A DNA stretch of 64,000 nt from JAIBJN01 sp963748205. Lineage in GTDB: Bacteria; Actinomycetota; Thermoleophilia; Gaiellales; Gaiellaceae. Position 1 is the stretch's first letter. Every line of letters starts with the position of its first letter. This document shows, piece by piece, positions 27,022-36,197 of this stretch. A program made the position numbers and the translations under genes. The notes beneath the pieces were generated by a model. The model made no database searches. It was not told where the DNA came from and saw only the letters and a list, made by a program, of their open reading frames with translations. The stretch spans positions 62,001 through 126,000 of the forward strand of contig CAVVIB010000002.1 in NCBI GenBank assembly GCA_963748205.1. The letters run 5' to 3'.

Positions 27022-30000
27022 ATGAAACGCAGGATGCGCTTTAGGCCAGCCCTTCTGGCTGCGCTCACACTGATCTTCACGTTGCTCGTCGCCGGCTCGG
27101 TTTCGGCGGGAGCGGCAGGCAAGGGCAAGGCGAAAAAGGCGGACGGCGCGCCCACAGGCACGCCCGTCATCTTCTTTGCGGCCGACGGCATGCGGCCGGA
27201 TCTTGTCGACAAGTACGCGAAGCAGGGCGCGATGCCCACGATGCGCCAGCTCATGAACACGGGGCTGAAGGGCCAGAACGGCCTCCTGCAGGGCTTCCCG
27301 CCCAACACCGGTGTCGGGTGGTACACGCTCTCGACGGGCACGTGGCCGGGCGAGCACGGCTCGACGAACAACACCTTCCACCGCGTCGGCGAGGGCAACT
27401 TCAACAACTCCACGAGCTTTGCGACGACCGGCATCCTCCAGGCCGACCACATCGGGCAGTCGGCCGAGCGGAGCGGCAAGACGGTCGTCTCCATGGAGTG
27501 GGTCGGCACCCGCAACCTCACGCCGGCGCTCCAGGGCCCGGTCGTCGACTTCCGCACGTTCATTGGCGGCCGCGGGATCATGCTCAACTACGACCTGCCC
27601 GGGCAGCCGGCGGGCGCGAACGCCTTCGGCGTGCAGTACCAGAAGGTGACGCTCGCGGACGCGTCCGGATGGACGAACGTCCCGGCTTCCTTCAGCCCGG
27701 CGAAGCAGGCGTCCTTCACGCACAACAACGCGCAGATCCCGGGGAACGGGGTCTGGGACGTCTACATCTACGACTCCACCAACGACGGCGCCACGAACTA
27801 CAACCGGGTGCTGATCGTCAACGCCGCCGACGCCAAGAACGGCGCCGAGGCAGTGGCCGACCTCACCCAGGGCGAGTGGGCCGACGCCAAGCTGACGCTC
27901 GCCTCCGGCACGTTCGCGGGCCGGACGGCCGGCTTCTACGTCAAGGCGATCGACCTGACCGCCGACCTCTCGAAGTTCCGCCTCTACTTCACGTCGGTGC
28001 AGCGCGCGAACGCGACCTACAACGCGCTCGGCGCGACCGGCTCGGCCGACTTCGAGGAGAAGCTGAACCGCGACTTCCCGACCTCCACGGCGGCGGACTT
28101 CGCCCCGATGGAGGCAGGGATCGTCGACGAGGACACCTACGTCGAGCAGGGCCTGGCCTGGAAGGACGCCCACTGGGCGTACCTCCGCTACATCCTCGGC
28201 CCCGCGCCGGCAGGCCTCGGCATCAAGCCGGACCTACTGCTCGTGGGCACCCCGACGACCGACGAGTTCCAGCACCAGTTCACGGGCCTCGTCACGCCGA
28301 CGGACATCGACGGCAACCCGAACCCGTACTACGACGACCTCACGAACGACAACGTGCCGGACGGCCGGATCGACGAGCGTGAGGGCTACATCCGCGCCGC
28401 CTACCAGGAGGCTGACCGCACGCTCGACCTCGCGCGCGACCTGGTGAAGGTGAAGACGAACACGTTCGTCTCCTCCGACCACGGGTTCGCCCCGCAGTGG
28501 TACGCGGTCAACGTGAGCAAGGTCCTCGTCGACCTCGGTCTCCAGGAGCGCGAGCAGGCTGGCAACTGCCGCAAGGCCGCCAACGACCCGGGCACGACCA
28601 CGCCGGGCGACACGCTGGCGAAGGAGTGCCACGCGGGCGGCACGTCGCAGATCTACATCAACCTCGCGGGCCGCGACCCGGCGACGGGCAACACCCCGCA
28701 GGTGCCGGCGGCCAACTACGAGGCCGTCCGCAACCAGATCATCGCGGCGTTCCAGAACATGGACGACCCGAACCTGCCGGGGTTCCAGCAGGTCGTGCTC
28801 AAGGTGATGAAGAAGGAGGAGCTGAAGAACGTCGACGGCACGGACTCGCTGCACCCGAGCCGGAGCGGCGACGTGGTCGTCGTCTTCCGTCCGCCGTACC
28901 AGACGGACGCACAGACGCCCGGGCAGCTGATCGCCCCGTCGCAGTTCTTCGGCCAGCACGGCTACCTGCCGAACCTGGTGAACATCCCGCGGAACGTCAA
29001 CATGCACGCGACGTTCATCGCCTCCGGCCCGGACATCAGGGCCGGCAAGGACGTTCCGGGCGTCAGGGCTATCGACCTCGCCCCGACGATCGCCTACCTG
29101 ATGGACATCCCCGAGCCGCAGAACGCACGCGGCAAGGTGCTGCTGAACATCATCAAGGGCGGGAACCGGATCTACGAGTTCCAGGTCCTCGACATCTCGG
29201 ACTACCACGGGCAGCTCACTCCGCTGGCCGAGGCCGCCGACAACGTGGGCGGCACGGGCGCGGCGAACCCGACCTTCGGGATCGGCGGATCGGCGTTCCT
29301 GAAGCCGTGGTTCGACGCGTACCGGGCGGAGGCGCCGGGTGAGATCCTGACGCTGACCGCAGGCGACGCGATCGGGGCCACGCCGCCGATCTCGGCGTTC
29401 TTCGGCGACAAGCCCACGATCGAGTTCATGAACCTCATGGGCTTCGACCTCGACGGGCTCGGCAACCACAACTTCGACCGGGGCGAGCAGTACTTCCGGA
29501 ACGAAATCGTCCCGCTGGCGGCCTTCGACTACCTCTCGGCGAACATCGTCGACGACGCGGGGAAGACCCCGCCCGAGTGGGCGCCGTCCAAGGTGTTCAC
29601 CATCGAGCCGGGCCTGCGGGTCGGGTTCGTCGGGTTCTCGAACCCCGACATCCCCGAGCTGACGAAGCCTGGATCGCTCGGGCCGTTCCACGTGGCCGAT
29701 CCGGTCGCCGCTGTCAACGCCGAGGCCAGGAAGATGGCGAGGGACCGGAAGACGATCTCGGCAGTCATCGCCATCGGCCACATGGGCGGGACGGCCGGGA
29801 CGCTCACGGAGCCGACCGGGCCCGGCCCCGACCTGGCGGATGCGGTCGACAACGTCGACGTCGTCATCGGCGACCACACCAATCAGCAAGCGGTCTCCGA
29901 GCGGGCGAACGGCGTGCTCTTCACGGAGAACCTCAGCCGTGGCGTCCGCTTCACCCGCGTGCGCGTCTTCATCGACATGCAAGACCAGGAGGTCGTCTAC

Positions 30001-30813
30001 CGGACGGCCGACTTCCACAAGCCGTGGAACATCGGCGTGACGCCCGACCCGACCATCCAGGCGCGGATCAACCAGCTCAACGAGGACCTGAAGCCGATCC
30101 TGGCGACGCAGATCGGGACCTCGAGCCGTGCCGTGCCGCGGTCTGACTCGTGCGGTCGCGCCGACGGACGGCTCTGCGAGTCGCTCGTGGGCAACATCGT
30201 CACCGACGCGATGCGGCTCAGCTTCGACGGCGTCGACTTCGCGATCACGAACTCGGGCGGCCTCCGGGCCGACCTGACCTGTCCGAGCCCGGACATCGCG
30301 GATGACTTCTGCGGCCCGTTCACGCCGCCGCCGTGGCCGATCACGCGCGGTCAGGTGCTCGGGGTGCTCCCGTTCGGGAACCTCGTCGCCACCGTGGACG
30401 TGAACGGTGCCGAGCTGAAGCAGTACCTCGAGAACGGCGTCTCGTCGATGCCGGCTGCGAACGGACGCTTCCCGCAGGTCTCGGGCCTGTGCTTCCGCTA
30501 CGACATCTCGGCTCCTGTCGGAAGCCGGGTGATCGCGTCGAGCGTGGTCAGGCAGGCGGCGGACGGGTCGTGTACCGGCGCCGTGGTCGACCTGACGGCG
30601 GCGTCGATGTACCACATCGCGATCAATGACTTCATCGCGGCCGGAGGCGACGGCTACCCGAACGTGGCGGCCAGGGCCCACTCCCGCGAGATCATGGATC
30701 AGACCGTGGCGGACTGGATCACGGCGAACACGCCGCTGACCCCGGCCATCCAGGGTCGAATCGTGTGCACCACGACCGGCGCAACTCCCTGCCCGGTCGT
30801 GACGGCACCGTAG
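27022..30813 (+). CDS. Secreted fusion: alkaline-phosphatase-superfamily phosphodiesterase plus 5'-nucleotidase
   Basis: 1263 residues, intact. A signal peptide (LLAALTLIFTLLVAGSVSA) is followed by a nucleotide pyrophosphatase/phosphodiesterase-like domain (about 47-710). Its features are VIFFAADGMRPDLVDKYA with the first metal Asp, PNTGVGWYTLSTGTWPGEHG with the nucleophile Thr, GTPTTDEFQHQF, VSSDHGFAP and FGQHGYLP. From about 720 a UshA-type metallophosphoesterase begins (LDISDYHGQLTPL, LTAGDAIGA, GNHNFD at 814-819). A 5'-nucleotidase C-terminal domain runs from about 1033 (LVGNIVTDAMR, NSGGLRADL, VLPFGNLVATVDVNG, NDFIAAGGDGYPN). It may release phosphate and nucleoside from extracellular nucleotides in two steps (inference). 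A long LivK-like or RTX tail is absent. Confidence 0.88.
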   Translation: MKRRMRFRPALLAALTLIFTLLVAGSVSAGAAGKGKAKKADGAPTGTPVIFFAADGMRPDLVDKYAKQGAMPTMRQLMNTGLKGQNGLLQGFPPNTGVGWYTLSTGTWPGEHGSTNNTFHRVGEGNFNNSTSFATTGILQADHIGQSAERSGKTVVSMEWVGTRNLTPALQGPVVDFRTFIGGRGIMLNYDLPGQPAGANAFGVQYQKVTLADASGWTNVPASFSPAKQASFTHNNAQIPGNGVWDVYIYDSTNDGATNYNRVLIVNAADAKNGAEAVADLTQGEWADAKLTLASGTFAGRTAGFYVKAIDLTADLSKFRLYFTSVQRANATYNALGATGSADFEEKLNRDFPTSTAADFAPMEAGIVDEDTYVEQGLAWKDAHWAYLRYILGPAPAGLGIKPDLLLVGTPTTDEFQHQFTGLVTPTDIDGNPNPYYDDLTNDNVPDGRIDEREGYIRAAYQEADRTLDLARDLVKVKTNTFVSSDHGFAPQWYAVNVSKVLVDLGLQEREQAGNCRKAANDPGTTTPGDTLAKECHAGGTSQIYINLAGRDPATGNTPQVPAANYEAVRNQIIAAFQNMDDPNLPGFQQVVLKVMKKEELKNVDGTDSLHPSRSGDVVVVFRPPYQTDAQTPGQLIAPSQFFGQHGYLPNLVNIPRNVNMHATFIASGPDIRAGKDVPGVRAIDLAPTIAYLMDIPEPQNARGKVLLNIIKGGNRIYEFQVLDISDYHGQLTPLAEAADNVGGTGAANPTFGIGGSAFLKPWFDAYRAEAPGEILTLTAGDAIGATPPISAFFGDKPTIEFMNLMGFDLDGLGNHNFDRGEQYFRNEIVPLAAFDYLSANIVDDAGKTPPEWAPSKVFTIEPGLRVGFVGFSNPDIPELTKPGSLGPFHVADPVAAVNAEARKMARDRKTISAVIAIGHMGGTAGTLTEPTGPGPDLADAVDNVDVVIGDHTNQQAVSERANGVLFTENLSRGVRFTRVRVFIDMQDQEVVYRTADFHKPWNIGVTPDPTIQARINQLNEDLKPILATQIGTSSRAVPRSDSCGRADGRLCESLVGNIVTDAMRLSFDGVDFAITNSGGLRADLTCPSPDIADDFCGPFTPPPWPITRGQVLGVLPFGNLVATVDVNGAELKQYLENGVSSMPAANGRFPQVSGLCFRYDISAPVGSRVIASSVVRQAADGSCTGAVVDLTAASMYHIAINDFIAAGGDGYPNVAARAHSREIMDQTVADWITANTPLTPAIQGRIVCTTTGATPCPVVTAP

Positions 30814-30823
30814 GAGGTAGCGC

Positions 30824-30854
30824 GGAGCGGAGCCGGCCCGGCCGGCTCCGCTCC
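30824..30854. terminator. 13-bp hairpin between convergent genes
   Basis: GGAGCGGAGCCGG pairs perfectly with CCGGCTCCGCTCC around CCCGG. It lies 10 nt after the stop at 30813 and may serve both strands. No T-tract follows. Confidence 0.65.
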
Positions 30855-30867
30855 CACTTCCCTGGTG

Positions 30868-31691
30868 TCAGCCGATCGCGGCGAGCGGCTGGGATGCCGC
30901 GCGGGAAGCGGCGGTCGGCGATCAGCGTCCAGTCGCCGTCGACCCAGGCGTAGGTGAGGACGCGCAGCGTCCGCTCGTCCGCCTCGTAGAGGTGGAGGCC
31001 GCGGGCCTCGCCGCGGCGCCGTGGGCGGGGCTGGCCGAGCCCCGGTGCGGTGACCACGGTCGTCCCGTGCACGGGCGCCTGGACGACCTCGAACTCGCGC
31101 CGCTCGCCCACTGCGCTCTGGTGCACGTGGCCGGAGACGATCAGCTCGGCGCCGGCGTCCACCAGGGCGCCGAGCACGGAGCCGCGGTTGGCGATCGTCC
31201 GCTTGCGGCTCCGCCATGGGGCGCCGAGCAGGTGGTGGTGGAGGGCGACGATCTTCAGCGCGCCGGGGACGGCTTCCGCGAGCACGCGGGCGGCGTGCTC
31301 GATCTGCGACTTCCGCAGGGCGCCGCCCTGGTGCTTCCACGGCCTGACGGAGTTGAGCCCGCAGACGACGACGCGCTCGGAGCGGTACACGGGCTCCGTC
31401 TCGGGCCACTGGCGCTGGAACTCGTCGAAGGTGTTCGTCAGCCGAAATGGCGGCCAGCGCGGGATGTCGTGGTTTCCGGGGATGACGAGGAGCGGCCGCT
31501 CGAGCGAGCGCAGGAGGCTCGCCGAGCGCTCGTGCTGCTCGCGGCTTGTTCCGGTGGGAGAGGTCGCCGGTCGCGAGCACGAGCTCGGGGTCGACCTTGG
31601 CGACGAGCGCCCGCAGGTCGCCCTCGACTTCGGGCTCCTCGCTCGTGCCGGCATGGAGATCCGACACCTGGAGCACGCGAAGGTTAGGCAT
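30868..31691 (-). CDS. Calcineurin-like metallophosphoesterase (apparent frameshifts)
   Basis: From ATG 31691. All metal-binding motifs of the family are present: QVSDLHAG, ATGDLSH, VIPGNHDIPRWPPF, IVALHHHLLGAPW and IVSGHVHQS. A frame change near 31545, between GDLSH and the GNHD part, is needed. Read literally, the second frame runs on to 30719, through the hairpin and into the opposite gene. A further one-base change near 30895 would instead end the protein as PLAAIG with TGA at 30868-30870, leaving the hairpin intergenic, and this is preferred. Hydrolyses a phosphoester of unknown identity; similar to CpdA-like proteins. Divergent from the gene at 31717. Confidence 0.75.
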
Positions 31692-31702
31692 CGGGCGGGC
31701 AG

Positions 31703-31710
31703 ACTATAGT
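31703..31710. promoter_or_regulatory. Palindromic shared -10 element ACTATAGT
   Basis: The 8-base palindrome contains TATAGT on each strand. On plus it ends 6 nt before ATG 31717; on minus it ends 11 nt before ATG 31691. One element could start two divergent, nearly leaderless transcripts in opposite directions. Confidence 0.6.
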
Positions 31711-31716
31711 GAGAGC

Positions 31717-31956
31717 ATGGTCGACGAACCTGCGGAGATCTTCGACGACATGTACCTGGGCCTTCGGGCCGGTGCGGCAGAGCGCAAGAAGCGGCGCGGG
31801 GAGGAGCTCTCGCCCGAGGAGCAGGAGGTCCTGGGCCGCTGGCACCGTCTTTCGACGTGGCGGAAGACACTCGCCGTGGGCGCGTTCGCCGTCGGGACAT
31901 TCGGGCTCGGCTTCACGCTGGGCGGCCTGATCTTCGGCCGCTGGCGCAGGGCATAA
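31717..31956 (+). CDS. Small single-span membrane protein
   Basis: 79 residues: an acidic start (MVDEPAEIFDDMYLG), a basic stretch (AAERKKRRGEELSPEEQEV), then one transmembrane helix (TLAVGAFAVGTFGLGFTLGG) and a basic end (FGRWRRA), suggesting the N-terminal part faces the cytoplasm. No family recognised. Start fixed by the TATAGT box 6 nt upstream. The next gene follows after 15 bases and is probably co-transcribed. Confidence 0.7.
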   Translation: MVDEPAEIFDDMYLGLRAGAAERKKRRGEELSPEEQEVLGRWHRLSTWRKTLAVGAFAVGTFGLGFTLGGLIFGRWRRA

Positions 31957-31971
31957 CCGCCCGGCGGCGAA

Positions 31972-32412
31972 ATGCGCCGCGTGAAGCCCCAACTCGAGCC
32001 CGGTGAGGAGGTGCGCCTCGACGCGCGGCCGCACGGTGTCGCGCTCGTACGCCCGCTCTTCCGCCCTCTGCTCCTGGCCGGGATGGGCGCCGTTCTCGTG
32101 ATCCTCGGCTCGGGCCTGCACTGGGGCCTCGCGCTCGCCGGAGCGGCCGCGCTCGCGCTCGCGTTCCTGTCCTCGCTGCGTGCCGTGTGGAACTGGGACC
32201 GCACCCGTCTCGTCCTCACGACGGAGAAGCTCTACGTCGTCTACGGGGTCGCGCGCAGGCGCGCGGCGGCGGTCCACCTTTCGCGGGTTCCGGCGCTCGA
32301 GTTCGAGCAGGGAATCGCGGGTCGCGTCTTCGGCTACGGGACCCTCGTCGCGGGCGACTTCGAGGTGCCGTACGTGCCCGAGGCGCGCCGCGTCCGGAAC
32401 CTGCTCGGCTAG
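31972..32412 (+). CDS. PH-domain-like (bPH2/DUF304) membrane protein
   Basis: 146 residues. Two transmembrane helices (LLLAGMGAVLVILGSGLHWG, LALAGAAALALAFLSSL) are followed by WNWDRTRLVLTTEKLYVVYG, RAAAVHLSRVPALEFEQGIA and GRVFGYGTLVAGDFEVPYVP. This is the signature of the bacterial PH-like domain 2 on the inner face of the membrane. The gene lies 15 nt after the 79-residue membrane protein. Such proteins are widespread and their roles are poorly known. Confidence 0.8.
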   Translation: MRRVKPQLEPGEEVRLDARPHGVALVRPLFRPLLLAGMGAVLVILGSGLHWGLALAGAAALALAFLSSLRAVWNWDRTRLVLTTEKLYVVYGVARRRAAAVHLSRVPALEFEQGIAGRVFGYGTLVAGDFEVPYVPEARRVRNLLG

Positions 32413-32447
32413 CGGACGGCGCAAAAAGCCCTGCATAACGGCTGAAC

Positions 32448-32477
32448 TTGCCGGATCGTGCAAGGTCCGCCTAGACT
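32448..32477 (+). promoter_or_regulatory. Promoter of the surface-protein locus
   Basis: -35 TTGCCG (32448-32453), 18-bp spacer, -10 TAGACT (32472-32477). It leaves a leader of about 32 nt before ATG 32516, containing GGGGACGTACCC just upstream of the start. Confidence 0.5.
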
Positions 32478-32515
32478 GCCGGTGCTTCAGGGTCCGAACG
32501 GGGACGTACCCAAGC

Positions 32516-33701
32516 ATGCCTGGCGTCGTATACTCAAAGCCGCGCGGTCGTGGCGTCGGCCGCAGCGCTCGTCAGCCTCGTCCTTGCGGGGCCTGCCTCC
32601 GCGGGCGGTCCTCTTCTCGGGCTCACCGACACGGTCTCGAACGTGACGACCGGCCTCGGCCAGACCGTCGAGACAGTCGGGGGCGCCGTCACGGACGTCA
32701 CCGGCGCCCAGCAAGCGTCCCCCTCCGGATCCGAACAGGCAGCCGCGCCCGAGCAGGAGCCCGCGCCGGCCGCCGACACGAATGCGGCGCCGCAGCCTGC
32801 GGCTCCCGCCCCGACGGCAGTCACGGCAGTGACGGCCGTCACCCGGACGGTCGTGGCGGAGACAGTGCCTGCCCTCGCCGCCACGACCAACCAGCTGGCG
32901 TCTGCGGCCAGCAACGCGGCGGAGCCGGTCACCGGTGCAGCGCTCGGGAACATGCGCGCCGTGACCGACTCCGCCGTCGCGGCGACCGGCACCGTCGTGA
33001 CCCAGGTGACCGGCCGCACGCTCGCGACCGTCGCCACGGTCACGGAGCCGGTGCTTTCGACGACCGGCGCGGTGGTCACACAGGTGACCGGCCTCGCGCT
33101 CACGACGGTCGCCACGGTCACGGAGCCGGTGCTTCCGGCGACCGGCGCCCTCCTGCGCCAGGTGGACGACACGATTTCCACGACGACGACCGGGCTCGTC
33201 GGCACCGTCAACCAGGTCCTCGCGCCTCCGCGCTCGCAGGGCTCGGACGGGCCGACCCCGCCGCCTCCGCCCGCCCAGGGCTCCGGCGACGGGTCCGGCA
33301 GCCTGCCCGGCGCCGTTCCTCCCGGCGAGGCAGCGGACACGCCCGCGCCCGCCAAGCGCAAGGGGAAGGCGGCCCCGCCTGCGTCTCAGGCCGCCGACCT
33401 CGTGGTCGCTCCGCCTCAGGCGCTCGACTCGACTCCGATCCTCCATCGCGGCTCTCCTCCTCGTGTCGGGGCGGGGGACGGCGGCATCGCCGTTTCGTCC
33501 CTCGCCCCGCCCATGCGGAGCGCGGCTCCTTCCCTGGGGTCGTCCTCCGCTGGCGGAGCGGCCGGATTCGCCTTCGTAAGCTTCGCCGTCATCGCCGGCC
33601 TGTTCGTCCTCGCGGCGCCGGGCCTCGGCAGGCGGCTCAAGCTCTGGCCGGCCCTCGTCCGGCCTCTCGCCTTCGTCTCACCGCCTGAACGCCCCGGCTA
33701 A
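32516..33701 (+). CDS. Ala/Thr/Val-rich secreted protein with C-terminal membrane anchor (apparent frameshift near 32545)
   Basis: About 394 residues. The best N-terminus is ATG 32516 (MPGVVYSKPR) joined by a small indel near 32545 to AVVASAAALVSLVLAGPASA, a complete signal peptide; the open frame alone starts only at GTG 32550. The mature part is low complexity, with 20-22-residue near-repeats such as TGRTLATVATVTEPVLSTTG and TGLALTTVATVTEPVLPATG. Pro-rich stretches (PTPPPPPAQGSGDGSGSLPG) follow, then a C-terminal transmembrane helix (FAFVSFAVIAGLFVLAAPGL) and a basic tail. This is the layout of a wall-spanning stalk protein. No known family. It immediately precedes the Asn/Gln repeat protein. 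Confidence 0.6.
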
Positions 33702-33722
33702 GGCCCCTTTCGGGCTTCCGGT

Positions 33723-33742
33723 GGCCGGACCCTGGTCCGGCC
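33723..33742 (+). terminator. 8-bp hairpin between the two surface-protein genes
   Basis: GGCCGGAC pairs with GTCCGGCC around CCTG, 21 nt after the stop at 33701. The next gene has its own strong ribosome site, GGGAGG, ending 9 nt before ATG 33783. It may be an attenuator or mRNA-stabilising structure. Confidence 0.45.
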
Positions 33743-33782
33743 CAGTTCAGCGGTTTCAAAGAGACGAAGGGAGGTCTACGGC

Positions 33783-36118
33783 ATGAAGCGCCATCACATA
33801 GCGCCCTGGGCGGCTGCGATCGGCCTCGCATGGGGAGTCGGTGCGGCAGGAGCTGCGAACCCGCTCTCACAGGTCGGCCTGCCCCTGGGCGCGAACCAGG
33901 CCGTGGCGATCCCCGGGACCAACACTGCCATCCGCGTCCTCGACAACGGGGACAACGGCAAGGTCGAGCAGACGAACTCGAACCGCTCCGGTGACGCAGT
34001 TGCGATCAACCGGAACGGGACGACGCAGTCGAACGGCCAAGCGCAGAGCGGAACCGGCGGAAACGCCACCAGCGGCGACGCGCGCGGCGGCAACGGAGGG
34101 AACGGCGGCAACGCCTCCTCCGGCAAGGCCGCGGGCGGGGACGTGAACCAGTCCCAGAACGCCTCCAACTCGAACGAGACGACACAGAACGCGAATGCCG
34201 AGTCCAAGGCCGTTCAGTACGCGCCGAGCAACACGAACATCTCGGTGCGGATCCTGAGCGACGGCGACAACGGCGACGTGACCCAGTCGAACTCGAACGA
34301 GTCGGGCGACGCGTTCGCCGTGAACGAGAACCAGACACGACAGAGCAACACGCAGTCCCAGACCGGGACGGGCGGCGACGCCCGCTCGGGCGACGCCTCC
34401 GGCGGCGACGGTGGAGAAGGCGGTAACGGCGGTGCCGCTGACTCCGGCGATGCCTACGGCGGCGACGTGGACCAGTCGCAGAACGCCTCCAACTCGAACA
34501 GGACGAGTCAGGCGGCGAATGCGCGGTCCGAGGCCGTTCAGTACGCGCCGAGCAACACGAACATCTCGGTGCGGATCCTCTCGGACGGCGACGACGGTGA
34601 TGTCACCCAGTCCAACTCGAACCGAGTCCGGCGATGCGTTTGCCGGCAACTGGAACGGGACGGAGCAGTCGAACGTGCAGTCGCAGTCCGGCACGGGCGG
34701 GAACGCCACGTCCGGGCGACGCCACAGGCGGCGACGCTGGGTCGAAGGGCCCGTCGTCGAAGTCGGGCGGCAAGGACGGCTGCGGTTGCCAGGGCGACGA
34801 CGGGGACGGCGGGGACGCCGACTCCGGCGATGCCTACGGCGGTGACGTCAGACCAGTCCCAGAACGCGTCGAACACGAACTCGACGACGCAGAACGCGAA
34901 CGCCGAGTCGACCGCTGTCCAGTACGCGCCGACGAACCTGAACATCCCGGTGCGGATCCTGAGCAGCGGCGACAACGGCGATGTCACGCAGTCCAACTCG
35001 AACGAGTCGGGCGACGCGTTCGCCGGCAACTGGAACGGGACGGAGCAGTCGAACGTCCAGTCGCAGTCCGGCACCGGCGGTAACGCCACGTCGGGCGAGC
35101 CACGGCGGCGACTGGTCAGGGCGCGTGAACGGGCGGCAAGGACGCTGGTGGAGACGGCGGCGACGCCGACTCCGGCGATGCCTACGGCGGTGACGTCACG
35201 CAGTCGCAGAACGCGTCGAACTCGAACTCGACGACGCAGAACGCCAACGCCGAGTCCAAGGCAATCCAGGAGTACCCCACGAACGTCGTCTACCTCCCCT
35301 CCGAGGGTGAGCGGGGCGACAACGCGTGCAAGTGTGCTTCCAGGAAGGCCGACAAGGACGGCGGCAGCGGCGGCGACGTCGAGCAGTCGAACTCGAACGA
35401 GTCGGGCGACGCGTTCGCCGTGAACTCGAACTGGACGAAGCAGTCGAACGTCCAGTCGCAGTCCGGCACCGGCGGTGACGCCACGTCCGGCGATGCCACC
35501 GGCGGCGACGGCGGCCAGGGCGGGGACGGCGGGGACGCCGACTCCGGCAAGGCCGTCGGCGGGGACGTGAACCAGTCCCAGAACGCGTCGAACACCAACT
35601 CGACGACCCAGAACGCCAACGCCAAGTCCGAGGCCGTCCAGAAGGGCCCGGCCAACATCGTCGCCCCCTTCTCCAAGAAGGAGGAGAAGGACGACAAGTG
35701 CGGCTGTGCCTCGAAGGGCGGCGGAGGCGGCAACGGCGGTGACGTCGACCAGTCCAACTCGAACCAGGCAGGCGATGCGTTCGCCGGCAACTGGAACGGG
35801 ACGGGGCAGTCGAACGTGCAGTCGCAGTCCGGCACGGGCGGGAACGCCGCGTCGGGCGATGCCACCGGCGGTGAGGGCGGGTCGAAGGGCCCGTCGTCGA
35901 AGTCGGGTGGCAAGGACGGCTGCGGTTGCCAGGGTGACGACGGGGACGGCGGCGACGCCGACTCCGGCGATGCCTACGGCGGTGACGTCACGCAGTCGCA
36001 GAACGCGTCGAACTCGAACGGGACGAGCCAGAACGCCAACGCCCTCTCCAAGGCGTGGCAGCTCTTCCCGACCAACGAGGTTCGGGGCAACAACGAGAAG
36101 GGGGTGATGGCGAGGTAG
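33783..36118 (+). CDS. Large secreted Asn/Gln/Ser/Gly repeat protein, possible amyloid-like or beta-solenoid fibre (several frameshifts)
   Basis: About 778 residues when frames are joined. A signal peptide (HHIAPWAAAIGLAWGVGAAGAA) is followed by six units of 105-132 residues. Each unit runs: [VE]xQ[ST]NSNxSGDAFA, NxNxTxQSNxQSQSGTGG, a Gly/Asp segment (DADSGDAYGGDV), QSQNASNxNxTxQNANA, then often QYAPSNTNISVRILSDGDNG. Units 3 and 6 and the linkers before units 5 and 6 carry CxC pairs (DGCGCQGDD, NACKCAS, DKCGCAS). Charged and aromatic residues are few; Asn, Gln, Ser, Gly and Asp dominate. Frame changes lie near 34625, 34725, 34850, 35095 and 35150, while units 1, 2, 5 and 6 are intact. The Q-x-N pattern recalls curlin-type repeats but is not the same motif. 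No known family. Confidence 0.7.
33969..36055 (+). repeat. Six tandem coding repeats (anchor QSNSN or QTNSN)
   Basis: Anchor codons start at 33969, 34284, 34608, 34989, 35384 and 35750, giving periods of 315, 324, 381, 395 and 366 bases. Units 3 and 6 share a stretch of over 100 bases (about 34741-34850 and 35880-35990) with only a few differences, so at least one duplication is recent. Confidence 0.8.
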
Positions 36119-36142
36119 TCATCTCCTGAACGCCCTGAAGCA

Positions 36143-36173
36143 GCGCCGGCCGGCATCTCCCGCCGGCCGGCGC
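36143..36173 (+). terminator. Perfect 12-bp hairpin after the repeat protein
   Basis: GCGCCGGCCGGC pairs with GCCGGCCGGCGC around ATCTCCC, 25 nt after the stop at 36118. There is only a short A/T run after it (ATTCAA). Confidence 0.8.
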
Positions 36174-36185
36174 ATTCAACGGCCC

Positions 36186-36191
36186 TATGAT
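36186..36191 (+). promoter_or_regulatory. -10 box TATGAT of the lyase-like gene
   Basis: TATGAT ends 6 nt before ATG 36198, consistent with a leaderless transcript. Confidence 0.55.
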
Positions 36192-36197
36192 CGTCCG

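Noticed and set aside
30719..30868. Long C-terminal extension of the metallophosphoesterase
   Set aside because: It would read through a perfect 13-bp hairpin and into the opposite gene with low-complexity Arg/Pro sequence; a one-base change gives a natural end at 30868.
32413..32515. Possible cyclic-dinucleotide riboswitch before the surface-protein gene
   Set aside because: GGGGACGTACCCAAGC looked suggestive, but the other conserved segments of ydaO or GEMM elements are absent and the leader after the promoter is only about 32 nt. The same 12-mer GGGGACGTACCC also occurs near 8793 without other similarity.
33969..36055. Regular repeats as a possible CRISPR array
   Set aside because: Repeats are in-frame coding units of 315-395 bases with degenerate sequence, not short identical repeats with unique spacers; no cas genes nearby.
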